Shown here in pieces: positions 20,559 to 31,070 of a stretch of 64,000 bases of DNA (its first letter is position 1; each line of letters opens with the position of its first letter). Source of the stretch: Physcia stellaris. Lineage: Eukaryota; Ascomycota; Lecanoromycetes; Caliciales; Physciaceae. A program made the translations under genes and the position numbers. The DNA lies in contig JABSSW010000028.1 of assembly GCA_018902385.1 (NCBI GenBank), positions 124,001 to 188,000 on the forward strand. The letters are read 5' to 3'. The notes under the pieces are model-generated. The model was not told the origin of the DNA. It searched no databases and was given only the letters and a program-made list of their open reading frames with translations.

Positions 20559-23203
20559 ATGAGTTCCGTCAAGGAGCCTTCTAGAGGCCTTGCAGAGAAT
20601 GGGTATGGCTTCCACTGTTTGGTCTCCCCAGTCTTGGCTTTCATTTTTCAACCTGTATATTCTCCTTCGCTTCAGCCCTATTTACATATGAATGCTACAG
20701 AGCATCAGGCATGGACGTTAGATTGCAGTTGATAGAATCTCGCAGCGGTAGCTTAGACTTACCACTTCCAAGATGGAATGATATCTACTTCTCGCGGGAT
20801 GTAACTTAGAAAAGGAAACTTCCAGAACTGATGTACCCATGGCTAACGGACACGGTCTAGATTTAAATACGCTCCTATTCACAAACAGTCTGATGTGGAA
20901 TCTGATAACGAGGATAGCATCTCTGAACCAGATGAATTAGACATCCAAGATTTGCGTGTCCCATCCACGGATGACAAATCCCTTGACCCTCGCCTGAGGG
21001 ACTATCCAATACCATTGGTCGCGAAAACAGTGGACCTGAACAATGATCCCACGTGAGTCAGCAGACCTCCCTCCTCTCTCGATCGATCTACAGACTCTAT
21101 GCTCTGCCCGAGAATGTTGCTCAATGTCGCTCTTCCAGGGAACCGACGCTTACATTCCGTTTCTGGGTACTGTCCACGTTCTGGGTTGTTTCGGGCTGCG
21201 CGATCTCGACGATCTACTATTTCAAGGCCTTCACGATGGGCTCGACTGGATTGATGGTCCAACTATTGTCGGGAGGGATGGGTTCTCAGATGGCAAAGCT
21301 CTTGCCAAATCGGAATATCAAGCTGCTGGGATTCAGCTTTAATCTCAACCCTGGACCATGGAACGCCAAGGAACATGCGCTCATCCTCGTTGCATTCTGG
21401 GGCAGTAGTTATACTGCAGGTGGTCTTGGCCCCTTGTCCGCCATGGAACTTTACTATGGTAAGAGGATGGGTGCCGGGTGGGCCATTCTGTTCTTGATTA
21501 CGACTCAGCTTCTCGGGTACGGCTTTGCCGGCCTGTACCGCGATGTCCTTGTCCGTCCCCCGGAAATATACTACCCGGGTGTGCTTCCTATCGTCAATTT
21601 GTTGAACGCTATGCATAGGAATCCGTCAATAACGTTTAACGCCATGCGATTCTTTTGGGTCGTGGCAGTCTGCGCCTTTGTGTATCAGTGGTTTCCATCT
21701 TTCTTCTGGCCCATGCTAAGCTCTTTGCCCATATTGTGCTGGGCAGGAGCAGGCCAGGGGATCACATATCTCATGGGGAGTGGCACCTATGGCTTCGGGC
21801 TGTTTGATGTCTCGTTGGACTGGAATTACATCTCCTTCTTCGAGCCGCTGTACACACCGCTATGGGCCAATATTAACAAATTCGCCGGAGCTGCTGCTGT
21901 TTGCTGGGTCGTTTATCCCATTATGTACTTTTCCAATATGCTCCAATCCCGACATTTCCCACCAATGTCGACAGACACATGGGACGAAAGTGGAAACAGA
22001 TACAATATATCAGCCGTCCTAAACCCTGACTCCACCCTTAACCACACAGCTCTAGCGTTGTACTCCACTCCCTATTGGTCCGGCTCATACGCTGTCCATT
22101 TCTTTTGGGGTTTTGCAGCATCGACCGCTATCATTGTCTTTGCCATTTTGTTTTACGGAAAGCTGATATATGCAAGTCTTTGGTCAAACAGGCATCTCAG
22201 ACGCTCAGACGACAGTGATCCGTATGTGAAATTGATGTCACACACCCCTCGCGTGCCACATTCGTGGTACCTGATATTGCTGCTTGGCTCCCTCTTGATA
22301 GCAACAGCCCAACTTTATGGGGAAATGCAGTTGCCTTGGTGGGGGCTACTTCTGATCGTCTGCATCTCAGCAACTCTAACGTTGCCAAGTGGCATTCTTT
22401 TCGGCGTCGCCAACATGCAAGTCAGTATTGATTACTTGTCGGAACTTATCGCTGGATCTCTCTTTGCGGGAAAGCCAATGGCGGTGTTGACGTGCATGAT
22501 CTACGGCCGCCAGGTCCTCGCTCAGTGCCTGAATTTGGTCAGCGACCTTAAATTCGCCTTCTACATCAAGATCCCGGAACAACATGTCTTCTTCGCCCAG
22601 ATCTATGGTACGATACTTGGACCATTCATCAACTATGCTTGTATGCGATTGATTATTGATTCACAAGGATCCGAAATGTTAACGGACGATCCATCAGGAA
22701 ATTGGGCTGCGCCTAGGACCAGAAACTACTACTCGCTCTCGGTCATCTGGGGCTTGCTTGGCCCAAAATCGATCTTCGGCGCTGAATCTATATACCGGTG
22801 GATTATCTTGGGCCTTGCCGTTGGCCCTGCCTTTGTTGTCGGATATTGGATTGTGAACAAGCGTCTCGGTGCACGCTGGAAGCTCGTCAAATATATCAAC
22901 CCCGTCATCATACTCAACGGTGCCGCCTCATTCCCAATATACCCAACCACCAACCTCATGACGTCATTTCTCGTTGCCTTGGTGTTTATGGGCTACGTGT
23001 ATCGCTACTTCCCTACATGGTGGCGAAAGTACAACTATTTGCTAGGTGCTGGTATCGACTGTGGAACCCAGCTGGTACAGTTAGCCCTGTTGTTTGTGAT
23101 TTATCTCCCTAACATTACGATGCCCCACTGGTGGGGCAATGATTCCGTTGCAGTGGACCGGTGCTTTCCGCCAGATGATCTACCACGCGCGCCCCTGTTC
23201 TGA
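20559..23203 (+). CDS. OPT-family oligopeptide transporter
   Basis: Multi-pass membrane transporter for small peptides. Exons 20559-20602, 20861-21052 and 21139-23203 give 766 aa, in the usual OPT range. An acidic cytosolic N-terminus ends in DYPIPLVAKTVDL NDP, the conserved lead-in. About 14-16 membrane segments follow. Family landmarks are the Asn-Pro-Gly-Pro-Trp-Asn-Lys-Glu-like segment (LNPGPWNAKEHALI), GSGTYGFGLFDVSLDWNYIS, LSELIAGSLFAGKPMA, KFAFYIKIPEQHVFFAQIYG and WGLLGPKSIFG. The first intron (258 nt) and the 44-nt first exon are the least certain parts. Placed head to head with the tyrosinase and sharing its GCGCCAAA array, it may move the precursor-derived peptide or its degradation products. 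Direction and substrate are inference. Confidence 0.88.
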
Positions 23204-24801
23204 AACAGAAATCCTGTGCCTTTTAAGCAAGATTTTCGATATCCTGCAACCCAAAGCTCAACATGAGGAAAGGTACAGACTCGGTGAGAGGAGTGTGTAC
23301 GACAACTGCAGTGGCGCCTGCGTACCCTGATCTCTTCACCCCCCTTCTCAGGTATCGACTGTATCGTTAACTGAACACTCTATTACCTTACATAAGCCTT
23401 GAAGTCATCCAAGAATTCCACCTCAGAGCTCATCAACAAGAAGGCAGACATTGGTTCTTATTACCTTTAAAAGGCCAGATCCTTGATACTCACCATTGGG
23501 CTTGGGTTACGGCTTACACAATCTTATTACGTGCTAATTGGAGTTGGACGTTAGATGAAACCTCCAACGCTCACCGGGGTGCACCGAGACAGTAAGGTCT
23601 AAGCATTCAGCCTAAGCCGGGAGGGATAGGGAGCATAAGTCCTTGGAATGATGAAAGCGAGGTGTAAAGTGGTGATACTTTGACTATTTTGCATTGAGAG
23701 AGAGGGAGAGAGAAAGAAAGAGAGGAATGAGGCTCCAGAAAAAGCCACAGTTCCCATTCCAATCCCTTACCCTCCAGAAATGAAATGAATTGGCTGAGAG
23801 ATGGATGTTTGAAGCCACGGTAGGTAGAGGCCGCGCCATTCCACGGCGAATGCCGGGAGGTAAGAGGGTGAGGGGAAAAGGCTGGGGATTATCCCATGCA
23901 ACTGGTGGAGGCTGGCTCCCTTTTTTTAGCGCCCGGAGGCCGCCTAGAAACCAGTGCTTGGGGCTCCACCTACGGCTTTGGTGGGGGCGGCCTCGGGCCT
24001 CCGCTCACCTGGACCCTTAACTAAAAAAAGGGAGCCATACCAGTGCAAGGGATAGCATACGCAAAATCCGCAGAATGACTGATATATATAATAAATTGAG
24101 ATTTCTATTTTGCAGTAGGTATTCTGACTTATATTGAACCGCTGCAACCTTTTGTAGCAGAAGTTTCGGAAAACCTAGCCACGAAGATATGTCTCACTCG
24201 TTATGTTCAGACTTCTTCGCTGTCTCTCACATGCATAATGCAAATACATCTTCTTCTTTTACGAGCAGAAAAGCAGAATGGTGCAGAAGCACAGCACAGC
24301 AGCACTTTTTGTTTCGACTTTCAAGCCAAAAAAAAGTCTGTTTTGGGGTAAAAATGAGGGTCTCACATTCCGGGAAAGACGAAGGCGGAGTGAATCATAC
24401 TTAGACTCAATTTGCGGAATTGAGAAGGAAAAAAGGAAAGAGAGCGAAGAGATTATTGCAACATGCAAAACGCGAGAGGAAAAAAAGAAAAGGAGAAAAG
24501 GAGAAAAAGAAGAGAGTTTGCTTATATAATTAAGACGACTTAGCTCGTCATAAGATGCATCAATCTGCAATTCGGTGAGAAGAATTGATTGAATTCAGAA
24601 GATGACAGGTCGGGTTTGAGTTTAAGCAAGAGCTGGTATTTCATTTCGTGTTCTTTCCTTCTCTCGAATGTCTTCAATTTCAAGCTATTTTGCCCCCCCG
24701 GCACCCCATTATATTCCTGGATTGTGTTTGCAGATCTGTGATATGTGTAGCAAGCACAGGTTCCACAAGTGTATGGATCCGGTGCCCTCGCAAAATTTCG
24801 A
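23204..24801. other. convergent spacer with MITE-like hairpin and purine-rich tracts
   Basis: 1.6 kb between the OPT gene and the decarboxylase-like gene, which converge. It contains the 123-bp inverted-repeat element at 23914-24036 and purine-rich low-complexity stretches (about 23695-23740 and 24420-24520). No gene is supported. Confidence 0.5.
23914..24036. mobile_element. 123-bp MITE-like hairpin element
   Basis: Perfect 16-bp terminal inverted repeats: GGCTCCCTTTTTTTAG at 23914-23929 and its complement at 24021-24036. Similarity continues imperfectly inward (GC-rich GGAGGCCGCC-type arms) and outward for about 12 bp. The whole segment could fold into a long hairpin. No coding capacity and no clear target-site duplication. 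Non-autonomous DNA element is the likeliest reading. Confidence 0.6.
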
Positions 24802-26141
24802 TTATTGAATACTACTATCTTTGCTCTTCGCACGCGCCAAGTAACCCCTGACGGGGTGAAGCTGCTTCTGCGCCGGGTCCGGCAGATCCAAGAGGTCGAC
24901 CTGTTCTCGGAAGAGCAAACAATACGTCGAGCCGCCGCAGTGGAAGAGCCCGATCTCGTCGCCCTTGCGGACCCTCTGTCCCTCCCTGCACGCGATCTCG
25001 CACGTCGACACCTCCGTCATGCCGACGAACAGCGCCGCCATGAGGCCGATGTCCGTGCTATCGGCTTGGATGAAGACCAGCGCCCGCGTCGACACGGCCG
25101 TCATGTACGGATTGGACCACGTCAGGTTATCCTCGCTGTTGAGGTTGTGCGCGGGATCGAAACCCTCGTACGGCGGTTTGGAGAAGTAGAAGCCCGAGAG
25201 CAGGGAGACTTTGACGACGGTGCCGCTCACGGGCGCGTGCCAGCGGTGGTAGCTGAGCGCGTTGAGATACGCCTGGTAGACGGTGCCGGATACGAAGTGG
25301 CTGCTGAGGTCGTCGTGGCCGAGCATGTCAATCAGGGAGTAGGGTGTGCCCTTGGTCCAGAACTTGGCGGAATACTGCACGTTGTGTTGCACTGTGCGTG
25401 GTGTGGACTCGCATGCTTGCACGATCACGTTGTCGTCCTCGGGACTGGCTATAGGTCGTACGCCATCGCGGAAGTGGCGGGAGAAAAAGTGGTCCCATGA
25501 TCGGAAACCGTACCGCGGTCTCGAGGGATCGCATACGTAGATGTCCTCGAAGAGTTGGTATTGACGCTCGGCGCTGATGTTTGCTTTGGAAATGAGATGA
25601 GCCAATGCTTCCGGGCTGAACCAGCACTGGGGCCCGTCGTCCAGGCACCATGCCGACTCAGAGGATCTTAGGAACTCGCCCCACTTATCTAAAATCTTTT
25701 CATGATGGTGTTGACCTCAGGGTCCTGGAAGAAGGCAAAGCCACACGTGGTGTGGAGTGGTCTCCAGAAGATGGAGAGAATAGGGCAACTCGTCCAGCCG
25801 ATCAGGTAGCGGTATGAGCTCCAAAGTATAGGCACAGTCAGGAAACAATTCAGAACTCGTAACATGCCGTTGTGATCCTCAATGTCTGTACGATAGGGTA
25901 CCTTCTGGTCACCCGGCGGCGGACGCGAAGCTACTTCGTCGTACATTCCCTGCGCGAGCTGTCTTACCCTTGTACTGTTGTCGATCAGAGCTTGAAGCTC
26001 CTTGACGACTGGGTGAAAGCGCTCCGGTCTCGTCTCTGCTCGTGCTTCTACTGTGTCCAGCCATGTTTCATAGTCCTCATCTTCCCTTGGATGCCTCTGA
26101 ACCGGGTTGGTTGGTTCACGCCAACGGAACCACTGTAGCAT
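24802..26141 (-). pseudogene. phosphatidylserine-decarboxylase-like (PsiD-like) enzyme, frameshifted
   Basis: PSD-family pyruvoyl decarboxylase of the soluble fungal subgroup that includes amino-acid decarboxylases such as PsiD. One exon of about 446 codons. N-terminal region: FHPVVKELQALIDN and a segment ending CGFAFFQDPEVNTIMK (residues about 1-150). The frame then breaks at an A-run (plus-strand TTTT at 25697-25700): one frame hits TAG at once while another continues with ILDKWGEFLRSSESAW. The two halves align with the family without a gap, so a single missing A explains it. The C-terminal catalytic part has HRWHAPVSGTV and the self-cleavage site GGST (FHCGGSTYCLLF), whose Ser would form the pyruvoyl group. 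Either a true pseudogene or an assembly error. Lies inside the RiPP cluster; a decarboxylation of peptide or amino acid is possible. Confidence 0.75.
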
Positions 26142-26451
26142 ATTATTGAAAGCACACGTATATGAATAACCTCCTTTCTCGAAACTTGGGATGACTGCAT
26201 ATGCTAGAAGTTCCTAAGACTCATCTGGTGGACACTGAATGTTGGAGTCACAGAGCTCGTCGATTCAAGCATCGATTGATCAACTATATAGGGATCTAGG
26301 AGGAAGAAAGTTCTATTTAGTTTGCTGGCGGTTTTGCTTTCTGTACTTCTGCGACCTTGACACGTGATCACTAGCACGTGATATTGCAGTACTGCCGATA
26401 GATGCTGTGAGGGTAAGGCGCTTTTAGGCGCAATGGAAAGTAAAAATAATC

Positions 26452-26458
26452 TTGGCGC
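26452..26458 (-). promoter_or_regulatory. TTGGCGC site upstream of decarboxylase-like gene
   Basis: Seven of eight bases of the cluster octamer GCGCCAAA on the minus strand, about 315 bp upstream of the start at 26141. Weak on its own; listed because of the motif's recurrence in the cluster. Confidence 0.35.
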
Positions 26459-27005
26459 GGTCTACGGGTTAGTCTGAGGCCAAAAAAAATTAAGTCCAAG
26501 ATCGAAAATATATGGTATCGAGTCCAGAAGGCTATTTCGACCACGCCAAGCAACAAGCATGTGTAAGGGGCCCGTGGGAGGAAAAACTTTGACCAGCAAG
26601 GAACTATTATGTCACCCTTAGAGCTTGGGATCCCGCGTTTCGCGCCATTATTTTACAGGGAATAAGAAGATATTGCGTAGGATCAGGTCTCTCGAGAGTA
26701 TAGGTCATCACTTCCTAAAGAAAGCTATGGCCAGCGCTGATCGCGAGTGCTTGAAGTAGCGAACTTGTAGCCAACGAGAACGTATGTAAATCTTCAGAGC
26801 CAGAAGTAGCCCGCACTATTTGGTGCGTTTAGATGGTAAAGGAGTGGAGATTGAATGGGGCGATCCTGATAGAGTCGCGACCGAAAGTTATGAAATAGAG
26901 GTACGAGTACCTAATGTACCTTTTACTTGCCAAAAAAAAAACTCTGGTTACATGTAGCTTATCGACACGCAAAGTGCCAAGGCACTAAGATACTATCGTA
27001 GAGTA

Positions 27006-27693
27006 CCTACTCAGGCCGGTTTCACGTGAGGGCCCAAACTAGCCTGCAATGAGGCTAGTTTCCTCACCAAAATATTGCAAATTGCCAAATAACCTCCTCT
27101 TAAATCATCTGTTAATTCGATTGCATCACCATCACACAATCTGTTGCTCTATTACTTCTTATACAGTTAGATCTATGTCATGACTAACGTATTCGAACAA
27201 TTTGAAATCGAATTCGTGTGTAAATGTCATAGATTTACGTCAAATTCAAGTTCGCTTTATTTTTCTTTAAATCTGCTTTGTCTCTTCGTCTCAAATATTT
27301 CAAAAAATTTTACAATTTTTTCATGAATTTTAAGCGTTTTAAGCAAACGATACACTAAAATTTACATTCAGAGCTCACAGTATCATGTTGCAAAGCTATG
27401 AAATCGAAATAAACGAATGTTTTCAAATTTATCATAAACATTTGTTGAACTATGATGAGTTCGAATGTGACGTAAATTTATCACATTTACAGACAAAATC
27501 GACTGTGAACTGCACGAATACGTTAGTAATGACGTAGATTTAGCTGTATAAAAAGTAATAGAGCAACAGATTGTGTGATGATAATGCAATCGAATTAATA
27601 AGTGGTTTTGTTGAAGATTTCTGATACTTTTGATGGAGCGGGGCCGCTTATTAGCGCATTTTTGGGCCCTCACGTGAAACCGGCCTGAGTAGA
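27006..27693. mobile_element. 688-bp AT-rich foldback/MITE element
   Basis: Perfect 32-bp terminal inverted repeats (27007-27038 and 27661-27692, beginning CTACTCAGGCCGG). A second, longer inverted stretch lies inside (27112-about 27245 against about 27466-27598, roughly 85-90% by eye). The flanking dinucleotide TA on both sides (27004-27005 and 27694-27695) would fit a TA target duplication of the mariner/Tc1 type. The interior is AT-rich and non-coding. Likely a non-autonomous element mobilised in trans. Confidence 0.7.
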
Positions 27694-28085
27694 TATCGTG
27701 GCTTTCGAAAGTGGGCTTTACTAAGGCAAAAGGACTGAAAAGCGGCCGTGGAGTCAACAAATCTAGGTCTCTAGCTCGAGGGACATCTAGGAAGCTCTGT
27801 AGATCATCATGGAAAATGCTGATCCTCCAAGCTCCCTCCACGGCGCTACCCAGCGCTGGTTGGGAACACCACAAGCCAACCTCAAAAACCACCGCGTACC
27901 CTGCTTTCCAAACTGGGCAGGAGTAAATCCCCCTTCATCAAGAAGAAATCCGTATAGGACTTTAGACTAGAGCCGTCCTGTCAGGTATGCGCATGGCAGC
28001 CCGAGACTGGAGATACGCCATAGCTTTACAGGCTCCATGCGGGAACACGTATGACCTGACAATCTGTATCGTGACACACAAGCAT

Positions 28086-30443
28086 CTATCCTCCTCTGTT
28101 GGACTCGTGGTGAGCCGGCCCCGTTGCATTGACTGAGCCCCGGACGCAAGGAGCACCGCCGAACATTGCTCGTGCGGCGGCCTCCCATGTTGTCGCAGGA
28201 TGCACCACGTTCTCGGCTGTGTAGTACATCCGACAGTCTGCTGACTCGTACGCAAACTGTAGCGGCGTCTCATCATCCCCTTCGTCGTATGCGTTCCGGA
28301 AATTGATGCCACTTTGGCCATGGCGATCTACCTGAAGTGCCATTTCTTCGATGCTGGGTGGTGCAAGCTGTTCGAAGCGTGAAAGCTCCTCGGTATTCAA
28401 AATACTGCCGTCGTTGGCAGGCCATCCTGCCAACAGCTGGCGCGCAGCTGTGATGTAAGTACTGATCAGAGACAAGGTCCAGTGCTGGGCGCCTCGGACA
28501 CCACCGAATGCCGACATTGCAGCTTCCCTTGGCCTGCCTCCAAAGGTGATGCTGCGCACGCCTTGCTTTTTCATCGACTGCGCAAAGGTGACGCACGTCG
28601 ACGCGCAACGACCATCTGTCATCTGAGCCACATTAGTAAAGTTTGGAGGATGATACTAGTGAACTCACCATTACGATGTCTTCAGGCAAGAACAATCGCC
28701 TACTGGGGTCCAGAATGGCTTCACCGTATCCACTAATCGGATTCTCTTCAGTCGATGCGCTAGTGGCGTTGAAAACCGAGTAGAGCCTCGACATCCTTGC
28801 ACCGTTGATCACTTCAGGACCATACAGACTGTCCCAAGAAGCAAAACCCTCAGTTTGCTTAGGATTTACTGCTTTGGAAGCTATGATATGAGGATCGAGA
28901 TCCAATTTGGTGAGTTTTTCCTGACCGGATGCGGAAGAAAAAATTTTACCCAGTAGATAGATCAACTCAGTGGCGCGAAATCGCGTTGCTGAGTATATTT
29001 TTTGATCTGGAAAGAATGCTCTGAACAGATCGAAACCCTCGTTTACGTCCCCTCCAGGGTTTCCAGATAGATCGATTACAAGTCTCGATTTACCATCGGA
29101 CAGAGCCTTCTCAAAGAAAGCGCGAGCAGCGTGCGAAAAAGGGGTTTGACCTTCTGTGAGACGGAAGGTCGGGATTTGTAGCACGGCGACATCAGAGAGA
29201 TCCGGCTGAGTAAGGTAGTAACCTCGAAGGTGGTCATCGTTATGTCGAACGAGGGGCTCCGGGAAGCTACTGGCATTTGCAATTGGTAGCCGATACGGTC
29301 GTCTTCTCGAATATGACCCAGGAAGCAGCCCAAAGCGAGATTTAGGATTAGGCAGACACGCGGCCTCAAATAGCGAGTAACCCGAAGTATAAGTCATGGG
29401 GCCATTGTGAAAGGACCATGAAGCTGTTGTTTGGACGAGTAGAGTAGTGCCATTTGCGAACGTGAGCGTCGTGTCAGAAGTACCAGGCCAGTTACCCAGC
29501 CAATTTGTGAATGCTCCCCCTGAAGCATGACCAGTGAAGCCCGCTACGCGAGACGGGAAAAGATCATTGTAGCTATTGATGGTAATTAAAATCGAGCAAC
29601 GGGGAGGTTATGACCAACTCACCGAGCATCAGGATCTTGGAATCCCAATTTCGTAGCAACATTAGCTTGCAACCAGTATTCCGCACCATCACCATTGATG
29701 AGATGAATAGGAGAGACGTCTGCGTGATCCTGCAGCTTGGCTTCTGCGTCATCTGCATGACGAGCGATCAGTTCTCAGAGCTAGGTTGATACGGGGGATC
29801 TGAAACTGACAATAGGTATAAAGTTGCGGAACCTCTACTCCATCCTCCGAAATCGAAACTAGCGGTATTCCACGCTCAAAATTGAAGATTCCTTCTGAGC
29901 ACATCTCAAGAACCAGGTGACCATCGTTCGCACGGCTAAGTAGATATTTGAAGTCCTGATCAAACTCGTAGTGGTTTTTGTATTTGCCGTCTGCAGTTTT
30001 CCCCCGAACCCAATCGTAACCTCGTACAAGATCTAGTCTCGTCGAGATATAGCCGGAACCAGGACCTACACTCGTTCAGCAAAGAAATCTAGTGCAGATG
30101 GATAGTCGTTTGGGCACTTTTTAACGTGTCCACTGTGGAGTGAAACTGAAGGTATCCCCAATATTCATCCAGAAATTTTAGGGCCAGCTCCCGCCGAAAT
30201 GGCATAGATAATAGACAGTCATGTGCGACATGACCTGGCAAACCCTCCAGCCAGCCCATACCTGTAAAGATGGTTAGTCTTAACTCAAATTGAGATATGA
30301 AGACTAATACCGCCGCTTTGATGCCATTCTGCATAGATTTCTGCTATCCTTGCGCACGGAGTAGATACTGTGTGGTCGTGTGCGAAAGATATTTGAGCTA
30401 TCACCATCCACACAAACGTGGTGACTGGAGTCAGCCCGACCAT
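28086..30443 (-). CDS. secreted S41-family serine peptidase (UstP/PhomP-like)
   Basis: Family S41 (C-terminal-processing type) peptidase, as found in ustiloxin and phomopsin gene clusters. Exons: 30443-30311, 30261-30118, 30065-29811, 29752-29623, 29572-28669 and 28622-28086, giving 700 aa. The N-terminus is a signal peptide (FVWMVIAQISFA). The N-terminal domain runs over PCARIAEIYAEWHQSGG, FRRELALKFLDEYWGYLQ and the RANDGHL block. In the catalytic domain RLVIDLSGNPGGDVNEGFD and TDGRCASTC are seen; the Ser of the latter is the expected nucleophile. The intron 30066-30117 has a poor donor (GTGCCC) but is required to join DTLK to the following SGYIS-to-KNHYEFDQDF region in phase. The other introns are 49, 58, 50 and 46 nt. 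Divergent from the UstYa gene. The role may be precursor trimming after Kex2-type cleavage (inference). Confidence 0.88.
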
Positions 30444-31070
30444 ATTTCACGACAAATCCAACTCCCTCTTCTTTCCTCTTGCAGGAGACGCTTGCGGAAA
30501 ATCGAGACACTCCTCGCAAGACACACTTGATGAGCGCCGACGTATGAGAGACGCCGATTTGGCCAGTCAAACTTTATATCATAGATGAGCTGTTTCCCCG
30601 GGAATTAGCCAGTTTCGGCCGCCTAGAGGCGTAATGCAGTGCCACGGAAGAACCGACGCAACGCCTTATCGGATGAGCGCTTCCTGTACATTGCAATATT
30701 CTGCGACTTCTGGCGGCGTAACGCTGACATTGAATGTATTGGTCTATGTTAGTAATAGATTAGAGAGAGGAATTTCGATGTTACAATCAGTGCTATTTGC
30801 TCGGGCGCAAACGCGCCAAATCGTGACCGTTTGGCGCTTCGACAATAAATTGCATGCGCCTAAAGAGCGATGAGTGTGAAGAAGCTTCTTGCAATGTAAT
30901 GCATAGTATGATGAGCGGAGGTTAGGCGCAGGATTATGTAGCGCAGGCGCAAACTCGAGGTTGAACACCTAGTACGACCATAGATGCAAGTTGTAATCCA
31001 TAGTACATTTCTCAATGATTTGTGCTTCTGAAACGTATTTGCCAGAGTCGTCGAACTACTAGCCTTGATC
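30444..31070. promoter_or_regulatory. divergent promoter, S41 peptidase / UstYa-like gene
   Basis: 627 bp between two cluster genes, rich in GCGC-containing words: the inverted pair at 30813-30837, pl us GCGCAAAC at two places and TTAGGCGC near 30925. No gene supported. Confidence 0.6.
30813..30837. promoter_or_regulatory. inverted GCGCCAAA/TTTGGCGC pair
   Basis: GCGCCAAA at 30813-30820 and its exact complement at 30830-30837, with a 9-bp spacer. The arrangement suits a dimeric Zn2Cys6 protein. The octamer also forms the triple array between the tyrosinase and OPT genes. Confidence 0.65.

Larger units (their letters stand above)
26142..28085. other. intergenic interval with foldback element
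   Basis: 1.9 kb upstream of the decarboxylase-like gene and downstream of the S41 peptidase gene. It contains a TTGGCGC site (26452-26458), GCGCCAT near 26642 and the 688-bp foldback element at 27006-27693. Short open frames at 27383-27926 show no coding character. Confidence 0.5.

Noticed and set aside
24769-25500. 243-codon plus-strand frame opposite the PSD-like gene
   Set aside because: Arg/Asp/Val-rich mirror of the GC-rich coding strand; the minus strand carries the conserved catalytic motifs.
30054-30125. Apparent double frameshift in the S41 peptidase gene
   Set aside because: A 52-nt intron (30066-30117) restores one frame and gives a continuous match to the family. The alternative frame's protein-like look is chance.
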